From assembly GCA_017542695.1 (NCBI GenBank), contig JAFXWT010000196.1:1-6739 (forward strand): a DNA stretch of 6,739 nucleotides, read 5' to 3'. Below the pieces are notes generated by a model. That model did not search any database. It was not told the origin of the DNA and saw only the letters and a program-made list of their open reading frames with translations. Below, in pieces: positions 1 through 5,627 of this stretch. Position numbers and translations under genes: made by a program. This DNA is from Clostridia bacterium (GTDB lineage Bacteria; Bacillota_A; Clostridia; Oscillospirales; CAG-272). Each line of letters starts with the position of its first letter. Positions within the stretch are counted from its first letter, which is position 1.

Positions 1-771
1 GTCGTCATCGCCGTCTCGGATCGGCGAATCGTAAATTTTTATCTTTTTCCCCGTTGCGGCGAACTTTTCGTAAAGCTCATTCGCCACGTCGCTTGTCATC
101 TTTGAAATGGCGATGATGAACTCGCTGACCGAATATTTGTCCGCAAGCTGTGCGGCGTCATTCTCGCTGAAAACGGGGATGCCCGCGACTCTCCGCCCTA
201 TTTTTTCCCTGTCTTTGTCGACGAAGAAGAGCGGGTTGTATTTTGAATTCGGATTGTCTTTCAGCTCGCTCGCGAGGGACGCGCCGAGCTGTCCCGCGCC
301 GACGATGGCGACCTGTATCTTCGAGCTGTCGTCGCCGTCACTATTGTGTCGCTTGTAAATTATGCGATAGCAGAATCTTGCCGAGAGCGCGGCAAGCGCC
401 GTCAGCGACGCGACGGTGACGGCGTGCCAGATGCCGATGTAAAATCCCGACACGCGCGCAACGACAATAGTCAATACACCGCCTATGCAGTCGGCCACAA
501 CAAGCTCAAGATACGCGAGCGTGTTCGTGTAGCGCCAGACGTTCGAGTATACCTTGAAAACAAATCTTGCCGAGAACATGAGCGCGCCAAGCACGAGAGT
601 GTTGAATATGTAGTAATTCAGGTTTTCGACAGGCGAGCCGCCCGACGCTCTGTAAGACAACAGATAATAAAACGCGGCGACGACGACAAAGCAGAAAAGG
701 TCGAAAAGAAAAAGCGCGAACTTTCTCTTCGTGATCAATTTCGGCATTTGTCTTACGGCTCGTATTTTCAT
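1..771 (-). CDS. CapD/FlaA1-like polysaccharide biosynthesis protein (NDP-sugar dehydratase/epimerase family), 3' end outside window
   Basis: The window holds the first 257 codons; the reading frame is open to base 1, so the C-terminus is missing. The N-terminus has four likely membrane segments at about residues 18-38, 54-72, 87-107 and 112-133. Between the second and third is YSNVWRYTNT (75-84), which resembles the WRY motif typical of this family. A Rossmann-type nucleotide-binding (CoA_binding_3-like) domain follows, with VAIVGAGQLG at 154-163 as its glycine-rich loop. The family's catalytic NAD-dependent dehydratase/epimerase domain would lie beyond the window edge, so the reaction cannot be checked here; relatives make 4-keto-6-deoxy or epimerised UDP-sugars for capsule or glycan assembly at the inner membrane face. 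The ATG start is supported by GGAGG at 781-785, nine bases upstream. The gene begins 21 bases after the cpsB stop and is probably co-transcribed with it. Family assignment is solid; substrate is unknown. Confidence 0.88.
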   Translation of the reverse strand, partial: MKIRAVRQMPKLITKRKFALFLFDLFCFVVVAAFYYLLSYRASGGSPVENLNYYIFNTLVLGALMFSARFVFKVYSNVWRYTNTLAYLELVVADCIGGVLTIVVARVSGFYIGIWHAVTVASLTALAALSARFCYRIIYKRHNSDGDDSSKIQVAIVGAGQLGASLASELKDNPNSKYNPLFFVDKDREKIGRRVAGIPVFSENDAAQLADKYSVSEFIIAISKMTSDVANELYEKFAATGKKIKIYDSPIRDGDDD

Positions 772-792
772 TTTTTCTTCCCTCCGGGTCTT

Positions 793-1545
793 TCAGACGG
801 GCGCCGCCGTGAACAGCACGCTGTCCGAATATCCCTCGATGATCTTTATTTGATAGTCCGAAAGCTCTTCACGTATAACGTTGATCGCGTCACCGATGTT
901 CTGTGGGCGATCGTCCGTATTGTGACAGTCGGAGCCGATGAGCTTAACAAGACCGCTGTTTAAGAACTTCAGCGCCTTTTTTCTTGTTTTTTTGTCTAAA
1001 AAAAACTCCGCGTTCGATTGAAGCAAAACGTCGCGCGCCGCGAGCTCTTTTATGTAACTTAAATTTTTCCCGTATCCGATAAAACGCTCGATGTGAGCGA
1101 GTATCGGAGTGATGCCGAAGTTTTTGATCGCGGAGTATATCTCCTCGACCTCTCCGCGCGACCACGCGCAGAACGGCATTTCGATGAGGGCGCACTTCGT
1201 GCCTTCGATGCAAAGCGACGGCAGGGCCTCCGAGCTTCCCATGCCGAAATAGTATGCGATCTCCGCCCCTATATATATATTCGGAAGAGGTCCGTCATAG
1301 CTTGCCGTCGCCGCTTTGAGCGCATTCAGCGACGCCTCTCGCCGCGAAAGAAACGACTCGGGACGTTCTCTGTCACCATAGAAATGCGGCGTGGCGATGA
1401 CAGCGTCGATCCCCTGCCCGTATCCCGCTTTCAGCATTTCGAGCGATTCCCCGACGCTTCGGCTCCCGTCGTCCATCCCGGGCAGGATGTGCGAGTGTAC
1501 GTCAACTACGCTTGTTCTTATGTATTCTTTAATCGAGTTTTTCAT
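793..1545 (-). CDS. cpsB: CpsB/CapC-type protein-tyrosine phosphatase (PHP superfamily)
   Basis: Metal-dependent phosphatase that dephosphorylates the CpsD-type tyrosine kinase in Gram-positive capsule systems; cytoplasmic. With the start chosen here it is 250 residues, normal for the family. Metal and active-site residues known from pneumococcal CpsB have clear counterparts: H17 and H19 (DVHSHILPGMDDG), D26, H54 (IATPHFY), E95 (GAEIAYY), E122 (IEMPF), H151 (LAHIERF), D206 and H208 (GSDCHN), followed by R213-P214. All are intact, so the enzyme should be active. The frame stays open up to 1686, but those extra 47 residues lie inside the upstream LCP gene and look unlike the family, so the ATG at 1543-1545 is preferred. 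It overlaps the LCP gene by 17 bases and has no strong ribosome binding site, suggesting translational coupling. A 12-residue N-terminal extension precedes the usual VDVHSH start of the family. Confidence 0.93.
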   Translation of the reverse strand: MKNSIKEYIRTSVVDVHSHILPGMDDGSRSVGESLEMLKAGYGQGIDAVIATPHFYGDRERPESFLSRREASLNALKAATASYDGPLPNIYIGAEIAYYFGMGSSEALPSLCIEGTKCALIEMPFCAWSRGEVEEIYSAIKNFGITPILAHIERFIGYGKNLSYIKELAARDVLLQSNAEFFLDKKTRKKALKFLNSGLVKLIGSDCHNTDDRPQNIGDAINVIREELSDYQIKIIEGYSDSVLFTAAPV

Positions 1546-2542
1546 AAAAGATGTCGCGCACCGTTCCATCGAGTTTTGCTTCGTCGACGTAGAATTCCAT
1601 GAACTCTTCCCCGGCTTTTGCTTCGCCCTCGGGCGTGATCGTTCCGGTGTACTCATATGCGCTGATGTATCCCATAAGGTCGTCAAAATTGCCGAGAGAG
1701 CAGTTTGTCACAATGTAATCCTTTATCTCGGAATAAAGATCCGACGCGAAAGAATAGCTGTAAGTCTTTCCCTGCTGCTGCTTTATCAGTTCTTCTATGT
1801 AATGGCGCTGCCTTGCCATACGGCTGATGTTTGTTCCGTCCTGAACTGACATTCTCGCTCTGACAAATTGAAGCGCGTCGTTGCCCGTGAGCGTTATAGT
1901 CGCGCCCGGGATCCATTTTTCGTTTATCTCGGAAAGGTCCTCGTCGTCGCCGAGAGTCAGCGTTACGCCGCCGAGATAATCATTCGTCTTTGCAACGGCG
2001 TCCATGTTCAGAGTGATGTAATAGTCGATCTCAAGATCTTTTGCGTTGCCCGTATAGTCTTTTCCGCGGCCGAGAAGGCGCATAACTGCGCGCACGGTGT
2101 TCTTCGCGCTCATTTCGAGTCCGTCGCCGTACGTGTGCGAAAGGGCGATCTGCTCGTAAACGGTACCGGCTCTCATTCCGCCGATGCCGAGGCGGTCGAT
2201 CTTCGCCATCGTGTCGCGGTTGATCTGAAATATCGAATACGATTTTTCAGTCTTGTTTACGACAAGCAACGCGAGAAAATCCGCCTGCATCGTGTTATTG
2301 TACGATCCGCTGTCCTGCACTTCTCCGAATTCGTCGATGCCTATAAGCAGATATGTTACGATATTTTTGCGTCGATAGGCGACTCCGTCAAAATAAACGG
2401 AGCTAAGTTCCTTTGCCTTTACTCCCGCTTCGATGTCGCTTACCGAAACGATATCGATCCAGAAGAACAAGCCAAATGCGATTGCGATGACAAGCAAAAC
2501 GGAAACGATGATTATCGGTAATTTCAAACGGTCTATGTGCAT
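1529..2542 (-). CDS. LytR-CpsA-Psr (LCP) family glycopolymer-peptidoglycan ligase
   Basis: LCP enzymes transfer glycopolymers (capsule, teichoic acids) from undecaprenyl pyrophosphate to the cell wall, on the outer face of the membrane. The 337-residue protein has a single N-terminal membrane anchor at about 8-29 and an extracellular LCP domain from about residue 60. Family landmarks are YLLIGIDEFGE (64-74), QADFLALLVVN (86-96), QINRDT (106-111) and ALQFVRAR...ISRMARQRHYI (223-248). The arginines that contact the lipid pyrophosphate in this family are represented by R109, R228, R230, R241, R244 and R246. No extra C-terminal domain is seen. The ATG start has GAGGT at 2549-2553, a good ribosome binding site. 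The gene follows a terminator-like hairpin and may have its own promoter; it overlaps cpsB at its 3' end. In streptococci the equivalent cpsA comes first in the operon; here it comes after cpsC, cpsD and an extra gene. Confidence 0.92.
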   Translation of the reverse strand: MHIDRLKLPIIIVSVLLVIAIAFGLFFWIDIVSVSDIEAGVKAKELSSVYFDGVAYRRKNIVTYLLIGIDEFGEVQDSGSYNNTMQADFLALLVVNKTEKSYSIFQINRDTMAKIDRLGIGGMRAGTVYEQIALSHTYGDGLEMSAKNTVRAVMRLLGRGKDYTGNAKDLEIDYYITLNMDAVAKTNDYLGGVTLTLGDDEDLSEINEKWIPGATITLTGNDALQFVRARMSVQDGTNISRMARQRHYIEELIKQQQGKTYSYSFASDLYSEIKDYIVTNCSLGNFDDLMGYISAYEYTGTITPEGEAKAGEEFMEFYVDEAKLDGTVRDIFYEKLD

Positions 2543-2548
2543 TTAAGT

Positions 2549-2606
2549 ACCTCATGCGCGCGTCTGTGACGCGCGAAAATATTCTTGTTTTGTAATATTA
2601 AGACAA
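2549..2606 (-). promoter_or_regulatory. Possible promoter and operator/leader hairpin upstream of the LCP gene
   Basis: Read on the minus strand, a TTGTCT -35-like box (2601-2606) is followed after 17 bases by AATATT (2578-2583); each matches 4 of 6 consensus bases, so this is a weak promoter candidate. Just downstream is a perfect inverted repeat, CGCGCGTC-tgt-GACGCGCG at 2557-2575, lying around the predicted start point and immediately before the GAGGT ribosome binding site (2549-2553). It has no U-tract on the minus strand, so it is not a simple terminator; it could be a protein-binding site or a translation-modulating hairpin. The palindrome is directly visible; the promoter and regulatory roles are inference. 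Confidence 0.35.
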
Positions 2607-2618
2607 AATTTCCCCATG

Positions 2619-2663
2619 AAAAACCTACTCCGTGGCGCACTGTTAAAACGGTGCACCACGGAG
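2619..2663 (-). terminator. Terminator-like hairpin after the acidic-tail membrane protein gene
   Basis: A strong imperfect inverted repeat spans 2628-2663: outer arms CTCCGTGG and CCACGGAG pair over 8 bases, then GCAC/GTGC and GT/AC pair inside, with a four-base loop. On the minus strand the outermost stem base is followed by TAGG and then five T (2619-2623). This fits a factor-independent terminator for the gene ending at 2713, although the short gap before the T-run makes it weaker than a textbook example and some read-through into the LCP gene is likely. Confidence 0.6.
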
Positions 2664-2686
2664 AGCGCATGATTTTCCGGTAACGC

Positions 2687-2701
2687 GGTCTTATCAAGAC
2701 C
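2687..2701 (-). repeat. Short perfect hairpin directly after the stop codon
   Basis: GGTCTT (2687-2692) and AAGACC (2696-2701) form a perfect 6-base stem with a three-base loop, starting 11 bases beyond the stop codon at 2713-2715. No T-run follows, so alone it is not a terminator. It may protect the 3' end of the mRNA or act with the larger hairpin further on. The remainder of 2543-2712 shows no open reading frame or other clear element. Confidence 0.4.
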
Positions 2702-2712
2702 TCTCCGAATAA

Positions 2713-3600
2713 TTATTCTTCGGTCTTCGGCTCTTCCTCTGCGGGAGCTTCCTCAACAGGCGCGTCCTCAGCGGATGTTTCATCTGCGGGAGCTTCCTCG
2801 GTCGCCTCATCGGCGATGGCCTCGGTCGGGGCGGCTGCGGCAGCTTCGTCAGTTGTTTCTGCCTTTGCCTCTTCTTCATCGTCGTCCTTTTTCTTTTTGA
2901 GAAGAATAATAAGAACGATAATGAGCGTCACAATGATTATTATGATAATCCAGATCCACCAGCAGTTTTTCTCGGCGGGCGGATTGACTTCCCTGTCTTC
3001 CGACGGAGAAAGGAAAGCGACGGGGGAAAGCGATGTAAACTCAACCAATATTTTGCCGTCTTCATTGAGTGTTACTTTGTTCGGATCAATGACTTCCCAT
3101 TCGCCGTTGTGCGCGCGGTGAAGAACTATGGGTTTCTCCGCGTATTTCGTATTGAAAGTGACTTTGACCTTTCCGCCGTTCTCAAGATATGTCTTGATTC
3201 CGTCGCTGACCCATATGTCGAAAAGATCCGTGACCACGAACAAACCGTCCGTATACTGACTGTTGATCTCTTTAACGGCATTGTCAAGCCCTTCTGCAAG
3301 TTCTCCGAGATTTTCAGCTGCCGTTACTTCAATATAAGCGACGTTAAGCTGTTCTTTTATTTCAGTGTCAACATAAGATTCCGTCTGCGATTCCGCATAC
3401 GAAGTTACGATGATGCTATCGATAGTCATTTCACTTTCTGTACCGTCGCTGTAAATAACAACAACTTTTGTGACTTCGGGAGCTTGTTTTTTCTCCACAC
3501 TGGGCTTCACGCTCGGCGCCGTTTCAGCAGCCACGCAGACCACGCCGGCGAGCATTATGACGCAAAGTAAAACTGCGAAAATGCTTGTTAACTTTTTCAT
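2713..3600 (-). CDS. Unrecognised type I membrane protein with signal peptide, extracellular domain and acidic cytoplasmic tail
   Basis: No named family is recognised. The 295-residue protein starts with a signal peptide (basic MKK, hydrophobic 4-25, likely cleavage near A25). The extracellular part (about 26-211) looks largely beta-rich; it contains a helical-looking stretch rich in acidic residues (about 94-113) and ends with HRAHNGEWEVIDP (161-173) and FTSLSPVAFL (188-197). This 'H..dGeWe...ftsLSPvA' pattern recurs at the C-terminal end of extracellular modules in Firmicutes surface proteins. One membrane segment follows (about 214-234, very isoleucine-rich), then a KKKK stop-transfer and a tail of about 57 residues built of D, E, A, P and T, with no tyrosine. 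There is no LPXTG motif and no lipobox. The ATG has AGGAGAGG (3609-3616) eight bases upstream. It lies 36 bases after cpsD and before a terminator-like hairpin, so it is the last gene of the cpsC-cpsD transcript. It could be an envelope sensor or scaffold for the polysaccharide machinery; that role is inference. Confidence 0.85.
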   Translation of the reverse strand: MKKLTSIFAVLLCVIMLAGVVCVAAETAPSVKPSVEKKQAPEVTKVVVIYSDGTESEMTIDSIIVTSYAESQTESYVDTEIKEQLNVAYIEVTAAENLGELAEGLDNAVKEINSQYTDGLFVVTDLFDIWVSDGIKTYLENGGKVKVTFNTKYAEKPIVLHRAHNGEWEVIDPNKVTLNEDGKILVEFTSLSPVAFLSPSEDREVNPPAEKNCWWIWIIIIIIVTLIIVLIILLKKKKDDDEEEAKAETTDEAAAAAPTEAIADEATEEAPADETSAEDAPVEEAPAEEEPKTEE

Positions 3601-3636
3601 TGCTTTGGCCTCTCCTTCAATTAATCAAATATATTT

Positions 3637-4416
3637 TTACTTCAAATTGTTCATTCCGTTATCTGCGGCGGGCTTCTGTGCCTGCGCTCCGTAGCCGTAG
3701 TTGTTGTAATACTTGCCGTATTTGCCGTATTTGCCGTACTTGTTGTGCCTGTAATACCTCGTCTTGTTTGTGTAACCGTTGTAGACGAATCCGAGGATCT
3801 TCACGTTACAGAATTCGAGCTGACGCACCGTGTCGGCTATGTCGCGTTTTTGCGAGTGACCATGGCGACAAACGACTATCATTCCGTCGATGAATCTTGA
3901 AATGACGACCGGGTCGGAGACCGAGTTGACAGGCGGCAGGTCAATCATCACGTAATCGTACTGATGAGCGAAAACATCGAGAAGTCTCTGCATCTCGGAG
4001 ATACCGATAAGCTCCGAGGGGTTCGGAGGAGTCGTTCCCGAAACGAGCACGTTCATATTTCCGTGGAGCGGAGACGCGACGATCGCGTTTTCGACCTGAC
4101 GGATGAGCATATTGGAAAGTCCGGGTTTGGACGGCAGTCCGAGTTTGTTTGCGATCGTCGGTCGGCGCATATCGCCGTCGACAAGGAGGACTCTGTGTCC
4201 GTTCTTCGCAAGCGCGTACGCGAGGTTTATCGCTGTGTAACTCTTTCCCTCCGAGGGAACGGAGCTCGTTATTCCGACGATCTTGCCTGTCGGCTTGTCG
4301 GGAACGGCGAACGAAAGGTTCATTCTGAGGCGGTTATATGCTTCTGACGACGCAAAGTCGAGATCCGCGCCGATCTTTGCGATATTGTCGTTTTTAAGTG
4401 TATTGTTCTTTGACAT
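3637..4416 (-). CDS. cpsD: CpsD/CapB-type bacterial tyrosine kinase (BY-kinase)
   Basis: Cytoplasmic P-loop autokinase that works with its membrane activator CpsC to control polysaccharide chain length and export. The 259-residue protein has the three BY-kinase motifs: Walker A SSVPSEGKS (51-59), Walker A' VLLVDGDMRRP (76-86) and Walker B VMIDLPP (156-162). EAYNRLRMNL (25-34) corresponds to the oligomerisation motif ExxRxxR, with Asn28 at the first Arg position. The C-terminal tail (212-243) is the tyrosine cluster that relatives phosphorylate in trans: eleven tyrosines, including KYGKYGKYGK (226-235). An in-frame TTG at 4440 would add eight residues, but the ATG at 4414-4416 is preferred because GGGAG (4426-4430) lies about nine bases upstream and the longer version would overlap the cpsC stop. 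It begins 20 bases after cpsC and is followed after 36 bases by the acidic-tail membrane protein. CpsB in the same locus is the expected phosphatase. Confidence 0.94.
   Translation of the reverse strand: MSKNNTLKNDNIAKIGADLDFASSEAYNRLRMNLSFAVPDKPTGKIVGITSSVPSEGKSYTAINLAYALAKNGHRVLLVDGDMRRPTIANKLGLPSKPGLSNMLIRQVENAIVASPLHGNMNVLVSGTTPPNPSELIGISEMQRLLDVFAHQYDYVMIDLPPVNSVSDPVVISRFIDGMIVVCRHGHSQKRDIADTVRQLEFCNVKILGFVYNGYTNKTRYYRHNKYGKYGKYGKYYNNYGYGAQAQKPAADNGMNNLK
3712..3741 (-). repeat. 9-base tandem repeat encoding the KYG tyrosine motifs of CpsD
   Basis: Three consecutive 9-base units (cttgccgta, tttgccgta, tttgccgta on the plus strand) plus a partial fourth encode Lys-Tyr-Gly repeats in the CpsD tail. 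The units differ only at one synonymous position, and a change in copy number would stay in frame. Confidence 0.85.
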
Positions 4417-4436
4417 CGTATCTTCTCCCTTCCCCG

Positions 4437-5243
4437 TCAACGTCCTGTCGTTTTACCGTCGGACTTGTCGCTTGAAGAATAGTAGCGATATCCGTATTTT
4501 CCGTATTTGTTGTATCCGTATTTGCCCGATTTCTTTGAAGCGGTATCGGGGATAACCGCCAGCGTCGGATATTTTTCGCCGTACGTTGTTTCAAGCCATT
4601 CGGCCGATTCGAGCGTATCGTTTGCGAATACGTCGACGATGACGATGCCGGCAGCGGCGGCAATGGCGCCCACGAGCAGACCGATGAGCGACATTGTCGG
4701 AACGCGCTTCGATATCGGAGACGCTTTTGTCGCGTAGTCGACTATCTTTGCAGACGAACCGTCGATGATGCCGGAGACCTGCGGCGGAAATACAGCCGCT
4801 ATCGTGTTGGCAAGGAGCATAGCATCCTCGGGATTCTCGCACGTTACGGAAATGCCGAATACCGGCGTTGAATCAATTGAGCCGACAGAGAGCATATCGA
4901 GCACCTGTCCGTATGTATATTTGTCATCAAGTCCCGATTTTTCGAGCACGTCGTCGATCACGAGCTGTGACTGGAGGATAACGCCGTACGTTTTCACAAT
5001 CGCAGTCGAAGCGCTGATATCGCTTGACGAAAGCGAAACGGAAAGTCCCTCTGTGATAGACGCTTTATTATTAACGTACATTTTTACCGTTGCGCTGTAC
5101 GTCTGTGTTTTGAAGAATTGTGTATATCCGAACATCGCACCCGCGCCGATAAGGGCCATAAGAAGAACTATCCACCACTTTTTAAGTATGGCGCGCAACA
5201 GTTCAATAATATCAATGCTCGTCTCTGTTTCTTTTTCTTTCAC
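4437..5243 (-). CDS. cpsC: CpsC/CapA-type polysaccharide co-polymerase (Wzz domain), BY-kinase activator
   Basis: Membrane protein that regulates polymer chain length and activates the CpsD kinase. The 268-residue protein has the expected topology: short cytoplasmic N-terminus with IDIIELLRAILKKWW (10-24), membrane segment 1 at about 25-43, an extracellular Wzz-type domain, the conserved proline-containing stretch PISKRVP (176-182), membrane segment 2 at about 184-206, and a cytoplasmic C-terminus. The post-membrane segment contains ANDTLESAEWL and TLAVIPD, conserved in this family near the kinase contact region. Unusually, the end also carries a tyrosine-rich stretch with two KYG units (241-255, seven tyrosines), resembling the CpsD tail. 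The start is GTG (5241-5243) with GAGG at 5252-5255, eight bases upstream; no in-frame ATG fits better. This is the first gene of the minus-strand operon, behind a consensus promoter at 5413-5441 and a leader of about 160 bases. It ends 20 bases before cpsD. Confidence 0.93.
   Translation of the reverse strand: MKEKETETSIDIIELLRAILKKWWIVLLMALIGAGAMFGYTQFFKTQTYSATVKMYVNNKASITEGLSVSLSSSDISASTAIVKTYGVILQSQLVIDDVLEKSGLDDKYTYGQVLDMLSVGSIDSTPVFGISVTCENPEDAMLLANTIAAVFPPQVSGIIDGSSAKIVDYATKASPISKRVPTMSLIGLLVGAIAAAAGIVIVDVFANDTLESAEWLETTYGEKYPTLAVIPDTASKKSGKYGYNKYGKYGYRYYSSSDKSDGKTTGR
4492..4523 (-). repeat. Short repeats encoding the tyrosine/glycine-rich tail of CpsC
   Basis: The 8-base unit ccgtattt occurs at 4492-4499, 4501-4508 and 4516-4523 on the plus strand and encodes KYG-type motifs near the CpsC C-terminus. 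It is close in sequence to the 9-base unit (ccgtatttg register) in cpsD about 0.8 kb away. Confidence 0.7.
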
Positions 5244-5251
5244 CGGGGATA

Positions 5252-5255
5252 CCTC
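5252..5255 (-). promoter_or_regulatory. Ribosome binding site deciding the GTG start of cpsC
   Basis: GAGG on the minus strand lies eight bases before the GTG at 5241-5243. It supports this non-ATG start; the nearest upstream ATG (5272-5274) is out of frame. Confidence 0.7.
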
Positions 5256-5334
5256 GATCTTGCGTTGTATTCATGCGCTTTTTGCCCGAATATCGCTCAT
5301 TAAAATATTATGCGAATGCGTTGTCACAAATCAC

Positions 5335-5376
5335 AAAAAACACGGTCGATTTTTGTTGCTTTTAATAAAAAGACCG
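5335..5376 (-). promoter_or_regulatory. Possible transcription attenuator in the cps leader
   Basis: Within the predicted leader of about 160 bases, CGGTC (5372-5376 read on the minus strand) pairs with GACCG (5343-5347), extended by a T5/A5 pairing across a two-base bulge. On the minus strand this is followed by TG and six T (5335-5340), the layout of a weak intrinsic terminator 30-70 bases after the predicted transcription start. The pairing is visible, but the stem is short and AT-rich, so function is uncertain. No known riboswitch is recognised in the leader. Confidence 0.3.
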
Positions 5377-5412
5377 GCAAGTGCGCGCTATTTCGATTAT
5401 TTATACATTATA

Positions 5413-5441
5413 ATCATATACCTCTTATTGCAATTTGTCAA
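5413..5441 (-). promoter_or_regulatory. Sigma-A promoter of the cps operon
   Basis: On the minus strand a perfect TTGACA -35 box (5436-5441) is followed by a 17-base spacer and TATGAT (5413-5418), matching 5 of 6 bases of the -10 consensus. A TATAAT (5407-5412) directly downstream is too far from the -35 (23 bases) to be its partner. Transcription should begin near 5406, about 160 bases before cpsC. Confidence 0.8.
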
Positions 5442-5627
5442 GCCATATTTCGAATTTGTGAACAATTTTCTCAAAAGAAATTTTGCCTTTTTGCATTTTG
5501 CAGTAAAATATTTCCGTTTTTGCTTTAATTTGCAGGTAATTTGACGGTCGGATTTCCGATTCTTTGTGTTATGGTAATCAAAAAAGTGTAATCTCGTTTT
5601 CAAAACGAGGAAATTTGTCCCAAACTA
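5442..5627. other. AT-rich region between divergent promoters
   Basis: No gene is seen. This segment separates the two outward-facing -35 boxes. It holds the 17-base palindrome described separately and a TCGGA-tt-TCCGA inverted repeat at 5548-5559. The heptamer AATTTGT occurs at 5453-5459 and 5612-5618, with a third copy at 5432-5438 overlapping the cps -35 box; the copies at 5432 and 5453 are 21 bases apart. Together with 5244-5412 and 5628-5688 it makes up the intergenic region. Confidence 0.6.
5593..5609. promoter_or_regulatory. Operator-like 17-base perfect palindrome
   Basis: CTCGTTTT-c-AAAACGAG is a perfect inverted repeat of 8-base arms with one central base, ending 18 bases before the -35 box of the plus-strand promoter. 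Position and symmetry fit a dimeric regulator site. It does not match a familiar motif such as the Firmicutes LexA box. Its function is inferred from position only. Confidence 0.45.

Noticed and set aside
346..963. Long plus-strand open frame antisense to the dehydratase-like and cpsB genes
   Set aside because: Arg/Asp/Val-rich translation with no domain, spanning two genes with clear family motifs on the other strand; a reading-frame shadow.
1546..1686. Longer cpsB start upstream of 1545
   Set aside because: The added residues lie within the LCP coding region in another frame and do not resemble CpsB N-termini; all PHP motifs follow the ATG at 1545.
1093..2521. Several plus-strand open frames opposite cpsB and the LCP gene
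   Set aside because: They mirror the real minus-strand genes and show no recognisable motif or ribosome binding site.
2552..2672. TCATGCGC at 2552-2559 and GCGCATGA at 2665-2672 as a flanking inverted repeat
   Set aside because: An 8-base match at this distance is plausible by chance and overlaps the separate hairpin at 2557; no mobile-element features accompany it.
3535..3600. Lipoprotein signal in the acidic-tail protein
   Set aside because: Residues before Cys22 read AGVV rather than a lipobox with G/A/S at -1, so an ordinary signal peptide is more likely.
4417..4440. TTG start for cpsD adding eight residues
   Set aside because: It overlaps the cpsC stop and covers the ribosome binding site of the ATG at 4416.
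5212..5300. Two short frames in the cps leader on the minus strand (9 codons at 5300-5271 and 20 codons at 5274-5212, joined by ATGA)
   Set aside because: Neither has a convincing ribosome binding site or composition suggesting a leader peptide; probably chance.
5407..5412. Perfect TATAAT on the minus strand
   Set aside because: It is 23 bases from the TTGACA box, too far; TATGAT at 17 bases is the better partner, though it could serve a secondary start.
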